A DNA stretch of 64,000 nucleotides. Source: Streptomyces sp. CNQ-509 (lineage in GTDB: Bacteria > Actinomycetota > Actinomycetes > Streptomycetales > Streptomycetaceae). Every line of letters starts with the position of its first letter. Position 1 is the first letter of the stretch. Below, in pieces: positions 8,784-18,200 of the stretch. The notes beneath the pieces are model-generated. The model made no database searches. It was not told the origin of the DNA and was given only the letters and a program-made list of their open reading frames with translations. Made by a program: the position numbers and the translations under genes. The stretch is from assembly GCF_001011035.1 (NCBI RefSeq), contig NZ_CP011492.1, positions 372,001-436,000 on the forward strand, written 5' to 3'.

Positions 8784-9922
8784 ATGGACCTCGTCGGAGC
8801 CTGCCGCGCCTTCGCCGGCGTCGGCACGCGGGAGAGCTTCACGGCCGGCGCGGCGGCCGCCGGCCTGTCCCATCCCGTGGCCGGCCGCCGCATCGCCGCC
8901 CTCGAAAAGCACCTGGGGCAACCGCTCTTCGAGCGCGCCACCCGCCGCACCGAGCTCACCGCCTCCGGCCGCGACCTCCTGCCCGCTGCCCGCCGGCTCC
9001 TGGAGGCCGCCGACGCGCTGGAGCACGAGGCCCGGATCGCCGGCCTGCGCCCCTGGCGGCTCGCCGTGCCCGCGATACCGCCGACCCTCGCCCTGGCCCG
9101 CCTGGTCACCGACGCCAGGGAGTTGGGCATCACCCTGGAGGTGCACCCCGCGGACCCGGCGGGCCGCACCGAATTGCTGCGCACCCAGCAGGTGCGGGCA
9201 GCCCTGCAGGCGGTGCCGCCCGACGAGGCCGCCTGGACGCTCCCGCTCGGCCTCGCCGACCACCACGACCCGGGCATCAGGCGGGTCCACCTCGACACCC
9301 TCCGCCCGGGGCGCGGCAGCACCGGGCCGCCGCGGCGCATCTGGCTGCAGCCCGAGGACGACGTACCGCACGTCCGCGACCCGCTGACCCGGCTGCGCGA
9401 CGCCGCGGGGCTGCTGCCCGCGCAGCTCGCCGCCGCACCCGACCTGCCGACCGCCGCGGCGGAGGCGCTCGGCTCCGGGGGCCTGCTGCCCTGTTCCCCG
9501 GCCCAGGCCCGCGAACTCGGGCTGGCCTGGCGCCCGCTCGGCGAGGTATCGCTGGCGCTGGCCACCGCCGAGCGGATCCGCCGCGGCGAACTCGACGGCG
9601 CCACCCCCGTCGACGTGCCGCCCGGCCGCAGCAGCACCCGGGCCCCACCGGCCTGGCGCGCTTCCGCCACCCCGCCCGCATCGCGATCGACGACCTGCTC
9701 TACCGCAGCACCTGCATCAACGACGGCACCGCCGCCGACGCCCTCTTCGCACTCACCCCGACCGCCCGGGTCAACGAGCTGCTGCGGGGGTACGGCCAGC
9801 ACGGCATCACTCTGCGCCACACCATGGCAGACCTCACCGACACCCCGGCCGAACACCTCGGCCCGCACGACACCGAGGACCGCCTCGCGCTCTCCCTCGC
9901 CATCGACGCCGCCACCGACTAA
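8784..9922 (+). pseudogene. Deletion fusion of blaA (LysR regulator) and the end of blaB
   Basis: From ATG 8784, the first 270-280 codons encode a LysR regulator close to BlaA: helix-turn-helix at about 15-45 (FTAGAAAAGLSHPVAGRRIA), then a substrate-binding domain. Near 9602-9640 sense coding jumps to another frame, which continues to a stop at 9922 and encodes about 95 residues with IAIDDLLYRSTCINDGTAAD. That piece resembles the C-terminal part of BlaB, the penicillin-recognising-enzyme-like partner normally encoded directly after blaA. The end of blaA and most of blaB are therefore missing, together with a frame change. In the LysR frame, translation would run on through low-information codons into the next gene. 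The induction circuit for the adjacent beta-lactamase is probably inactive or altered. Confidence 0.7.
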
Positions 9923-9977
9923 CCCGGCCACCGCCCCACGGCCTTCCTGTCCACCGTCTTCCCGCGAAAGGCGCACC

Positions 9978-10661
9978 GTGACCACTCTCGCCCTCGTCGG
10001 TGCCGGCCCCGGTCTGGGGCTGGCGACCGCCCGCCGCTTCGGCCGCGAAGGCTTCGACATCGCCCTCATCTCCCGCAGCCAGGACCGCCTCGACGCCCTC
10101 GCCGCCGAACTGGACCGGGACGGTGTCCGCGCCCGCGGCTTCACGGCCGACGTACGCGAGCACCGGAGCCTGACCGCTGCCCTCGACGCCGCGACCGCCA
10201 CGCTCGGCGTGATCGAAGTCCTGCAGTACAGCCCCGTACCCCACGCCGATTTCATGAAGCCGGTCCTGGACACCACCACCACCGACCTGGACGCCCCGCT
10301 CGCCTTCTCCGTCAAGGGCCCGGTCGCCTGCGTGAACGCGGTCCTGCCCGGTATGCGTGATCTGGGACGCGGCACGCTGCTCTTCGTCAACGGCGGCACC
10401 GCGGTACGCCCCCGCCCCGACCGGGCCGGCACCTCGATCGCGTTCGCGGCGGAGAGCGCCTACGCGGCGATGCTCCACGACGCACTCGCCCCGGACGGCA
10501 TCCACGCCGCCCAACTGATCATCCCCGGGGCCATCCGCCCCGACGCCGAGTACTCCAGCCCGACGGCGCTGGCCGAGCGCCTTTACACCATCCACACCGA
10601 GCGCGGCACCTTCCGGCACTACGCAGAGCCCATGCCCGAACCGCAGGACGGCAGCCCATGA
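9978..10661 (+). CDS. Short-chain dehydrogenase-like protein with degenerate active site
   Basis: A 227-residue Rossmann-fold protein starting at GTG 9978, with AAAGG about six bases upstream. The dinucleotide-binding loop is GAGPGLGLATA near residue 8 and a basic pair for NADP(H) may be SRSQDR near 33. The classical YxxxK catalytic pair is not intact: the matching stretch is SAYAAMLHDAL, with no Lys four residues after Tyr. It is thus either an atypical SDR or one with altered chemistry. It lies 55 bases after the blaA/blaB remnant and before a truncated second SDR. Cofactor binding is likely; substrate is unknown. Confidence 0.8.
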   Translation: MTTLALVGAGPGLGLATARRFGREGFDIALISRSQDRLDALAAELDRDGVRARGFTADVREHRSLTAALDAATATLGVIEVLQYSPVPHADFMKPVLDTTTTDLDAPLAFSVKGPVACVNAVLPGMRDLGRGTLLFVNGGTAVRPRPDRAGTSIAFAAESAYAAMLHDALAPDGIHAAQLIIPGAIRPDAEYSSPTALAERLYTIHTERGTFRHYAEPMPEPQDGSP

Positions 10662-10710
10662 CCTTCCCCTTCCGCGGGACGTCCGCACACCACTGCTCGG
10701 CGCCACGGTC

Positions 10711-11103
10711 ATGAACCCCACCTATGACTTCACCGGACAGGTCGCCTTCGTCACCGGCGCCGGCTCCGGCATGGGCCTCGCCGCCGCCCGGGCTTCGCCG
10801 CCTCCGGGGCCGCACTCCTGCAAGCACGGCGTGATCGGCCTGACGACGAGCGCCGCCCTCGCGTACGCACCGCGCGGTATCCGCATCAACGCCGTCTGCC
10901 CCCGCACCATCGGCACCCCGATGGTCAGCGACATGATCGCCAAGGGCGAACTCGACCGCGCCGGGGCCGAGGCCGACCAGCCCGTCAACCGGCTCGGCAC
11001 CGCCGGGGAAATCGCCCAGGCCGTCCTCTGGCTGTGCAGCCCCGGAGCCGGTTTCGTGGTCGGCGTCGCCCTGCCGGTCGACGGCGGCTACACCGCCCAG
11101 TGA
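10711..11103 (+). pseudogene. Internally deleted short-chain dehydrogenase
   Basis: An open frame of 130 codons against about 250 for the family. It starts as a normal SDR (FTGQVAFVTGAGSGMGLAAA) and ends as one (KHGVIGLTTS, APRGIRINAVCP, VDGGYTAQ). The middle is gone, including the catalytic Ser and Tyr. Around 10791-10821 the DNA would read FAASGAALL in the next frame, so one base is missing before the deletion and the deletion restores frame. Both lesions fall in one short stretch. The protein could be made but could not work as an SDR. Confidence 0.75.
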
Positions 11104-11149
11104 CCACCGCCGGACCGGGACGCCAGCCGGCACCGCGTACGGGGAAGCG

Positions 11150-11187
11150 GACCGGAGCCCGTGCCGGTGACGGCTCGGGCTCCGGTC
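11150..11187. terminator. Bidirectional hairpin terminator
   Basis: Perfect 12-bp arms (GACCGGAGCCCG at 11150-11161, CGGGCTCCGGTC at 11176-11187) with a 14-base loop, lying between the convergent SDR relic and GH92 gene. Likely serves both strands. Confidence 0.7.
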
Positions 11188-11199
11188 GGCGGCCGTCGC

Positions 11200-14100
11200 T
11201 TACGGGCGTTCCCGGAGGGCGATCGCGTCGTAGACCAGCCAGGAGCCGGTGGCGTTGGTGAGCGTGAGGACGTTCCGGCCGGCGCGGAGCCGGCCGGCGG
11301 GGAGCGTGACGTCGAGGGTGCTGGGGCGGATGGCTCCGTCCTTTCCGTCGCCCCAGTGGTAGCCCTGGCCGCCGCCCTTGGGGGCGGTGACGTTCGTGGC
11401 CGGGCCGTCGTTGAGGGAGAGCTGCAGGGTCGGCGGTCCGGATTCGTGGGTGTCGATGAGCCAGGCGGTGAGGGCCAGATCGGCGGCGGGTGCCTCGTCG
11501 AGGTCGAAGCGCAGGGTGAAGGTGTGCGGCTTGGCGCCCGCCCAGCCGTCGCTGGGGCCGGGGTGGATGTAGCTCCACGCGGTCGCGGGGTCGCTGCTGC
11601 CGATCGTGAAGTCGACATCGTCGGGGAATGCCTTGGGGTAGTCGCCGTAGCGGGCGGGCGAGAGCGCGAACTCCCCCGTGGCCAGGTCGTTCTTGCCGAC
11701 CAGTGCCACCCTGCGGCTCACGGTCGCGGGCAGCTCGCGGTCGACGCCGCCCTCCTCCCATGCGGCGGTGAGCGTCAGGGACTCCTCGCCGGACGCCTCC
11801 GCCGGCGGGGTGAGGGTGAACGTGGTCGTGGCTTTGTCGCCGGCGGGGACGTCGAGCGAGCGCTTCGCGGGCTCGACGGTCCAGCCGTCCGGCGCCTTCA
11901 GGCCGACGTCGACGGCGTGTGCCCGGTCGACGTCGTTGCTGTTCACCTGGACCCGGAAGGTCGAGGGGGTGTTTTGCAGCAGGATCAGCCGCTCCGGGAC
12001 GGTCTCGATCGCGAGCACCGGTGCGATGTGGACGTACGTGATGGCGTCGGGTAGTTCGGTGCCGTCGGCGGCCTTTCCGGAGATGACGACGCGGTGCAGT
12101 CCCGGCGCGGCGTCGGGGCCTGCGCGGAGGGTGAGGTCGCGTTCGGCGGTGTCGTCGGCGGGTGCGGTGAGGCTTCCGCTCTCGGGCTGGAGGGTGATGC
12201 CGGCGGGGGTGTGGACGCGCCAGGTGGCTTTGACCGGACGGTTCGTGAGGTTGCGTGCGGCCAGCGTCAGCATGCCGCTTTCTCCGGCGTCGAGGCGTAC
12301 GGTGTCGCGCGTGGCGTAGAGCACCGCGGGCGCCTCGGGAGACTTCGACGGTGGCAGTTCCGCCACGCCCCAGTCCTTGTTGGGCTCCGGGCCCATCCAC
12401 AACTCCAGCGTGCCGCCCGCGGCGAGCCGGTCGTGGTGAAACCAGGCGTTGTCCTGCCGGCGCCCGTTCAAAGTCGCCCGCTGGATGTACATATGCTCGG
12501 CGGAGTTGTCATGGGTGACGATCCGGAACCGCCCGCCCGCGTAGTAATCCGGGTGCAGTCGAATCGTGACCGCGTCGAAGACCGGCGACGTGATGTCGTA
12601 GACCGGCCGGGACAGACTCGCCCCCGTCACCTCGAACAACCCCATCGCCATCAGCGCACTCATCGACCCCATCTGGCCCTGATCCTCGTCGAAGTGGCCG
12701 TAGCCGTCGGTGGTCGAGATCGCGCCGTAGGTCTTCTCCTTCACCTGCCGTACCCAGTACTGGGTCAGCCACGGATGTCCCACGTAGTTGAAGAGATGCG
12801 CCACCTGCAGTCCCGGCTGGTTGCCGTAGCTGACGTGGCCCTTCCCGTACTCGGCGATGAAGTTCGCGTCGGCGGACTGCTCGAAGGCGTAGTTGAGCTT
12901 GTCGGCGTACGCCTTCCGCCCGCCGAGCCTGTTGGCGAGGGCGATGACGTCGTGAGAGGTGAACCAGGTCGCCTGCCATGAATTCGCCTCAACGAAGTCC
13001 TCGTGCGACAGCGGGTCGAACGGTTCCTGCCAGCGGCCGTTCATGGCACGCGGCCGGATGAATCCGGTCGAGCGGTCGAAGAGGTTGCGCCAGCTCCCCG
13101 ACCTTTCGATGAGGAAAGCGCCCATATCGGTGTCGTCCCACACCTCGAACTCGCCCAGCCCCACGTTCTCGCCGGTGCCGCCGGTCGCCTCGAACCTCAC
13201 CCAGTTCACCCGCTTGGGCCGGAACTCCACCACCTTGTTCCGCCCGTCACCGGGAATGCCGTCCACCTTCACGGACGACCCGTCGCTGAACAGCAGCACA
13301 CCGGAGTTCACCCGCGAGTCACCCTCGGTGCGGTCGCTGAGCACCACCTTGTGGACGCGCTTCTTCTCCGCCCAGCTCAGCTTGATCCACGGCTTCTGCT
13401 CCCTGGAGGCCCACTCCACGTTCACCGGCTCGGTCACGCTGGACCGCGGCGGCCGCCCGTCGACCGCCCGCACGCCCGCCTGCGTCGAGTCGTTCACCTC
13501 CGACGACACCGACACCTCGGCGAACTGCGCCACGTTCAGACCGGACTTCCCCAGCCGCCGCGCCAACTGGCCCAGCGTCCAGTCCTGGAACGCGTACTCC
13601 AGCGTCTGCCCCGCACCGCCCTCGAGCGGTCCGCCGCAGATCTCGTTCGGTACGTATCCGAGGTCGAAGTAGTAGCGGGCGCCGCCGCAGCTCCCCCACC
13701 GCCCGTACTCGAACGAGCCGGCCTCGAAGAGGCCGCCGAGGGAGTGGGCGTCGAGCATGGCCTCGTAGGCGAGGTCGATGTCGAAGTCCCGGATCCCCTT
13801 GTTCCAGGCGCCGCTGATGAACGACGTCACGGGCGATCCGGTCATCACCCACGAGTAGTCCCCGGCCACCGGGCCTCGCGGCAGTAGCCCGCCGTCCTGG
13901 TACATCCGGAGCTGCGACTTCACGATGCTGGAGTAGATCTCCGGATAGGCCAGCCCCAGCACGGTGTTGAGGTTCCACTGCGTCAGCCACAGCGCGTCGT
14001 AGTTGTACATCGCGTACCGCGGCACACCGCGGGCGTCGGACGGGATCTTCTGCACCTTGCGGTGCTGCCAGGTGTTGTCGAGGTACGTGCCGTCGGCGTC

Positions 14101-15162
14101 GCTGATCACGCTGCGGCCGCACAGCACATGGAACAGGTCGGTGTAGAACTTCACCTGCTGCTGGTCGCTGCCCCCTTCGACGTCGATACGGCCGAGCAGC
14201 CGGTTCCAGTGCTCCTGTGAGGCCGTCTTCACCGCGTCGAAGTCCCAGCCCGGCAGCTCCGCCTCCAGGTTCTTCCTCGCCCCGGCGATCCCCGTGAAGG
14301 ACAACGCGACCTTCACCTGCACCTGCTCCCCCGCGTCGAGACGGCCGTACCGGACGTAGAAGCCCGCGCCACCGCCCTCGACCTCGTCGACCGCGGCCCC
14401 GCCGTCGACCAGCTCGCCGTCCGCCCAGCCGTGCAGGGAGTCGAAGGCCCGGTCGAACCGGATGCTGAAGAAGAGCTGGTTGTGGTGATCGGGGTAACTG
14501 GTGCCGCGCTGGAAGACGTACCCCTCCACCTCGCGGTCACCCCGCCTGGTGATGCGGGCGTTCTTCATGATCGCTTCGCCCAGCGTCCCGCCGAGGTTGA
14601 CGACGATCTCGCTCGCGCCGGCGGCGTCGTACGTGTAGCGGTGCAGACCGACCCGATCGGTGCAGGTCAGCTCGGCCGTGATGCCGAACCGGTCCAAGTG
14701 CAGCCTGTGGTAACCCGGTTCCGCCACCTCACCGACGTCGTGATTCACGTACGACTGCCAGCCGGTGTCACCCTCCAGCTTCGGCACCCCCTCTCCGGTC
14801 GTGGGCATCACCTGCACCCCGGAGATCTGCCAGCAGTGCAGATGGCTGAAGCCCTTGACCTGGTTCTCCTTGCGCATGTAGCCAGTCCCCCACGTCGCGT
14901 GGGTGCTGGTGTCCGGGCGCAGCTTGACCAGGCCGAAGGGGTTGCTCGCCGACTGGAAGAAGAAGAACCGGCCCCGGTCCGCCTCCACCCAGGGGTTCAC
15001 GAGCTTCACGTAGTCCCGGCCCGCCTCCCCCGCGGCTCCCGGCGTCGCCGCCCAGGCGCTCCCGGGGCCGTACGCGCCCACCACACCGGCGCCGAGCATG
15101 CCGCCGGTGGACAGCAGGAGGCGGCGGCGAGACATTCCACCGAGGGCTTTCCGTGCAGGCAT
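11200..15162 (-). CDS. GH92 alpha-mannosidase-type enzyme, multidomain (copy 2)
   Basis: A 1,320-residue secreted GH92-family protein; characterised members are Ca-dependent exo-alpha-mannosidases. Start chosen at MPARKALGG because AGGGG precedes it; a Tat signal follows (SRRRLLLSTGG). The N-terminal GH92 domain shows NPFGLVKLRPDT and GFSHLHCWQ. The catalytic part has EANSWQATW near 725 (catalytic acid Glu) and the D-x-D pair in FDEDQGQM near 822. An F5/8C-like domain (about 541-670) is inserted before it. After residue 930 come two Ig/NEW3-like modules and a C-terminal beta-sandwich like domain III of PL4 lyases. The usual GNEP motif reads GNQP. It follows its paralogue by 71 bp in one operon. 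Likely substrates: mannans or N-glycans. Confidence 0.85.
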   Translation of the reverse strand: MPARKALGGMSRRRLLLSTGGMLGAGVVGAYGPGSAWAATPGAAGEAGRDYVKLVNPWVEADRGRFFFFQSASNPFGLVKLRPDTSTHATWGTGYMRKENQVKGFSHLHCWQISGVQVMPTTGEGVPKLEGDTGWQSYVNHDVGEVAEPGYHRLHLDRFGITAELTCTDRVGLHRYTYDAAGASEIVVNLGGTLGEAIMKNARITRRGDREVEGYVFQRGTSYPDHHNQLFFSIRFDRAFDSLHGWADGELVDGGAAVDEVEGGGAGFYVRYGRLDAGEQVQVKVALSFTGIAGARKNLEAELPGWDFDAVKTASQEHWNRLLGRIDVEGGSDQQQVKFYTDLFHVLCGRSVISDADGTYLDNTWQHRKVQKIPSDARGVPRYAMYNYDALWLTQWNLNTVLGLAYPEIYSSIVKSQLRMYQDGGLLPRGPVAGDYSWVMTGSPVTSFISGAWNKGIRDFDIDLAYEAMLDAHSLGGLFEAGSFEYGRWGSCGGARYYFDLGYVPNEICGGPLEGGAGQTLEYAFQDWTLGQLARRLGKSGLNVAQFAEVSVSSEVNDSTQAGVRAVDGRPPRSSVTEPVNVEWASREQKPWIKLSWAEKKRVHKVVLSDRTEGDSRVNSGVLLFSDGSSVKVDGIPGDGRNKVVEFRPKRVNWVRFEATGGTGENVGLGEFEVWDDTDMGAFLIERSGSWRNLFDRSTGFIRPRAMNGRWQEPFDPLSHEDFVEANSWQATWFTSHDVIALANRLGGRKAYADKLNYAFEQSADANFIAEYGKGHVSYGNQPGLQVAHLFNYVGHPWLTQYWVRQVKEKTYGAISTTDGYGHFDEDQGQMGSMSALMAMGLFEVTGASLSRPVYDITSPVFDAVTIRLHPDYYAGGRFRIVTHDNSAEHMYIQRATLNGRRQDNAWFHHDRLAAGGTLELWMGPEPNKDWGVAELPPSKSPEAPAVLYATRDTVRLDAGESGMLTLAARNLTNRPVKATWRVHTPAGITLQPESGSLTAPADDTAERDLTLRAGPDAAPGLHRVVISGKAADGTELPDAITYVHIAPVLAIETVPERLILLQNTPSTFRVQVNSNDVDRAHAVDVGLKAPDGWTVEPAKRSLDVPAGDKATTTFTLTPPAEASGEESLTLTAAWEEGGVDRELPATVSRRVALVGKNDLATGEFALSPARYGDYPKAFPDDVDFTIGSSDPATAWSYIHPGPSDGWAGAKPHTFTLRFDLDEAPAADLALTAWLIDTHESGPPTLQLSLNDGPATNVTAPKGGGQGYHWGDGKDGAIRPSTLDVTLPAGRLRAGRNVLTLTNATGSWLVYDAIALRERP
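12361..12691. repeat. 331-bp near-identical tract shared by the GH92 paralogues (copy in gene 2)
   Basis: Matches 16389-16719 with only two substitutions, while sequence on both sides diverges clearly. It encodes the stretch from about DEDQGQM to GPEPNKDW. The abrupt edges and silent-site identity point to recent gene conversion. Confidence 0.85.
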
Positions 15163-15233
15163 GGGCAATCCCCTGTCGATCGTTTGGACACGGTTGACGA
15201 GCTGGTTGCGCGGTCGCACACGGTGGACCGGGG

Positions 15234-18200
15234 CTACGACGTCTCTCGGATGGCGACGGCGTCGTAGACGATCCAGGAACCGGCTGTGTTGGTGAGCGTG
15301 ACGGTGTTCCGGCCGGCGCGGAGCCGGGCCGCGGGGAGGGTGACGTCGAGGGTGGCGGGGCGGATGGCTCCGCCGGTGCCGTCGCCCCAGTGGAAGCCGT
15401 CACCGCCGCCGCCGGGCAGGTTGACGGTGGTGGCCGGTCCGTCGTTGAGGGCGACCCGCAGGGACGGCCCGGACTGCTGGGTGTCGACGAGCCAGGCGGT
15501 GAGGGCCAGATCGGCGGCGGGCGGCTCGTCGAGGTCGAAGCGGAGGGTGAAGGTGTGCGGCTTGGCGCCCGCCCAGGCGTCGCTGGGGCCGGGGTGGATG
15601 TAGCTCCAGGCGGTGGCGGGGTCGCTGCTGCCGATGGTGAAGTCGACGTCGTCGGGGAAGGCGGCGGGGTAGTCGCCGTAGCGGTTCGGCGCCAGCGCGA
15701 ACTCCCCCGTGGCCAGGTCGGCGTCGCCGAGGCGGGCGACGGCCCGGTGGACGGTGGCGGAGGGCTGGTGCCCGGCGCTGCCCCATCCGCCCTCGGCGAG
15801 CAGCGTGAGGGTCTGCGGTCCGGCGGCGCCCTGCGGCGGGGTGACGGTGAAGGTGGTGGTCGCGCTCTTCCCGGCGGCGACCTGCACGGCTCGGGTCTCC
15901 GGCTCGACGCGCCAGCCTTCGGGGGTCCGCAGGGAGACATCCGCGCCGAGGTCCTGGTCATCGTGGCCGGTGAACCGCACCTGGAAGGTGACGGGGGCGG
16001 ATTCCAGCAAGTGCAGTTCCGCCGGCTCGGTCTCGATCGAGAGCGCGGGTGCGACGTGGACGTACGTGAGGGCGTCGGGTAGCTCGGTGCCGTCGGCGGC
16101 CCGGCCGGTGATCACGACGCGGTGCAGTCCTGCCGCGGTGCCGTCGGCGACTCGCAGGGTGAGGTCGTGTTCCCCGGCGTCGTCGGCGGGTGCGGTGAGG
16201 CTTCCGCTCTCGGGCTGGAGGGTGATGCCGGCGGGAGCGTGGGCGCGCCAGGTGGCTTTGACCGGACGGTTCGTGAGGTTGCGCGCGGCCAGCGTGACGG
16301 TGCCGCTCTCCCCCGCGTCGACCCGTACGGTGTCACGGGTGGTGTAGAGCACCGCGGGTGCCTCCGGTGACTTCGAGGGCGGCAGTTCCGCCACGCCCCA
16401 GTCCTTGTTGGGCTCCGGGCCCATCCACAACTCCAGCGTGCCGCCCGCGGCGAGCCGGTCGTGGTGGAACCAGGCGTTGTCCTGCCGGCGCCCGTTCAAA
16501 GTCGCCCGCTGGATGTACATATGCTCGGCGGAGTTGTCATGGGTGACGATCCGGAACCGCCCGCCCGCGTAGTAATCCGGGTGCAGTCGAATCGTGACCG
16601 CGTCGAAGACCGGCGACGTGATGTCGTAGACCGGCCGGGACAGACTCGCCCCCGTCACCTCGAACAACCCCATCGCCATCAGCGCACTCATGGACCCCAT
16701 CTGGCCCTGATCCTCGTCGTGTCCCCCGTATCCCTTCGTCGTGGTCGTACCGCCGTACGTGATCTCCTTGACCTTGCGCACCCAGTACTGGCTCAGCCAG
16801 GGATGACCGACGTAGTTGAAGAGGTGCGCCATCTGGAGGCCGGGCTGGTTGCCGTAGTTGACGTACGCGTCCTCGTCGCCGTTCTGCCCCGCCCCCGTGA
16901 ACTCGGCCTCCTCGGACCGCTCGAAGGCGCCGTTGAGCTTGTCGGCGTAGGCGGTCCTGCCGCCGAGCCTGTTGGCCAGCCCGAGGACGTCGTACGAGGC
17001 GTACCAGGTGGCCTGCCAGGAGCTGGCCTCGACGAAGTCGTCAGGGGACAGCGGGTCGAAGGGGTCCTTCCAGCGGCCGTTCGCGTCCCTGGGCCGGACG
17101 AACCCGGTGGAGCGGTCGAAGAGGTTGCGCCAGCTCCCCGATCTTTCGATGAGGAAGGCGCCGGCATCGGTGTCGTCCCACGCCTCGAACTCGTCGAGCC
17201 CCACGTTCTCGCCGGTGCCGCCGGTCGCCTCGAACCTCACCCAGCTCACCCGCCTGGGCCGGAACTCCACCGCCTTCCGGCCCCCGGCGGGAATGCCGCT
17301 CACCTTCACCGACGACCCGTCGCTGAACCACAGCACACCGGAGTTCACCCGCGAGTCACCCTCGATGCGGTCGCTGAGCACCACCTTGCGGACGCGCTTC
17401 TTCTCCGCCCAGTCCAGCCTGATCCACGGCTTCCGCTCCGTCGAGACCCACCCGGCGTGCCCAGGCCCGGTCACGCTGGACCGCGGCGGCCGCCCGTCGA
17501 CCGCCCGCACGCCCGCCTGCGTCGAGTCGTTCACCTCCGACGACACCGACACCTCGGCGAACTGCGCCACGTTGAGGCCCGACTTGCCCAGCCGCCGCGC
17601 CAACTGGCCCAGCGTCCAGTCCTGGAACGCGTACTCGACGGTTTCCCCTGCGCCGCGGCTGCGCCATCCGGTGTGCAGGTCGTGGGGTACGTACCCGATG
17701 TCGAGGTAGGCGCGGCCGCCGCCCTGGTTCTCGCCCCAGGTGGCGTATTCGTACGGGGCCTTGTCGAAGAGGCCGCCGAGGGAGTGGGCGTCGAGCATGG
17801 CCTCGTAGGCGAGGTCGATGTCGAAGTCCCGGATCCCCTTGTTCCAGGCACCGCTGATGAACGAGGTGGCCGGGGAGCTGGTCATGACGAACGAGTAGTT
17901 GCCGGCCACGGGGCCTCGCGGCAGCAGCCCTCCGTCCTCGTACATCCGGAGCTGCGACTTCACCATGCTGGAGTAGATCTCCGGATAGGCCAGCCCCAGC
18001 AGCGTGTTGAGGTTCCACTGCGTCAGCCACAACGCGTCGTAGTTGTACATCGCGAACCTCGGCCGACCCGACCTGTCGACCGGCAGCCGGCCGATCCGAC
18101 CGCGGCTCCAGGTGTCGTCGAGGTACGTGCCGTCGGCGTCGCTGATCACGCTGCGGCCGCACAGCACATGGAACAGGTCGGTGTAGAACTTCACCTGCTG

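Noticed and set aside
8691..10661. A single 656-codon frame joining a LysR protein to an SDR
   Set aside because: The middle third is Pro/Ser/Thr-rich noise, a better protein-like frame (BlaB tail) ends at 9922, and the SDR has its own GTG and ribosome-binding site.
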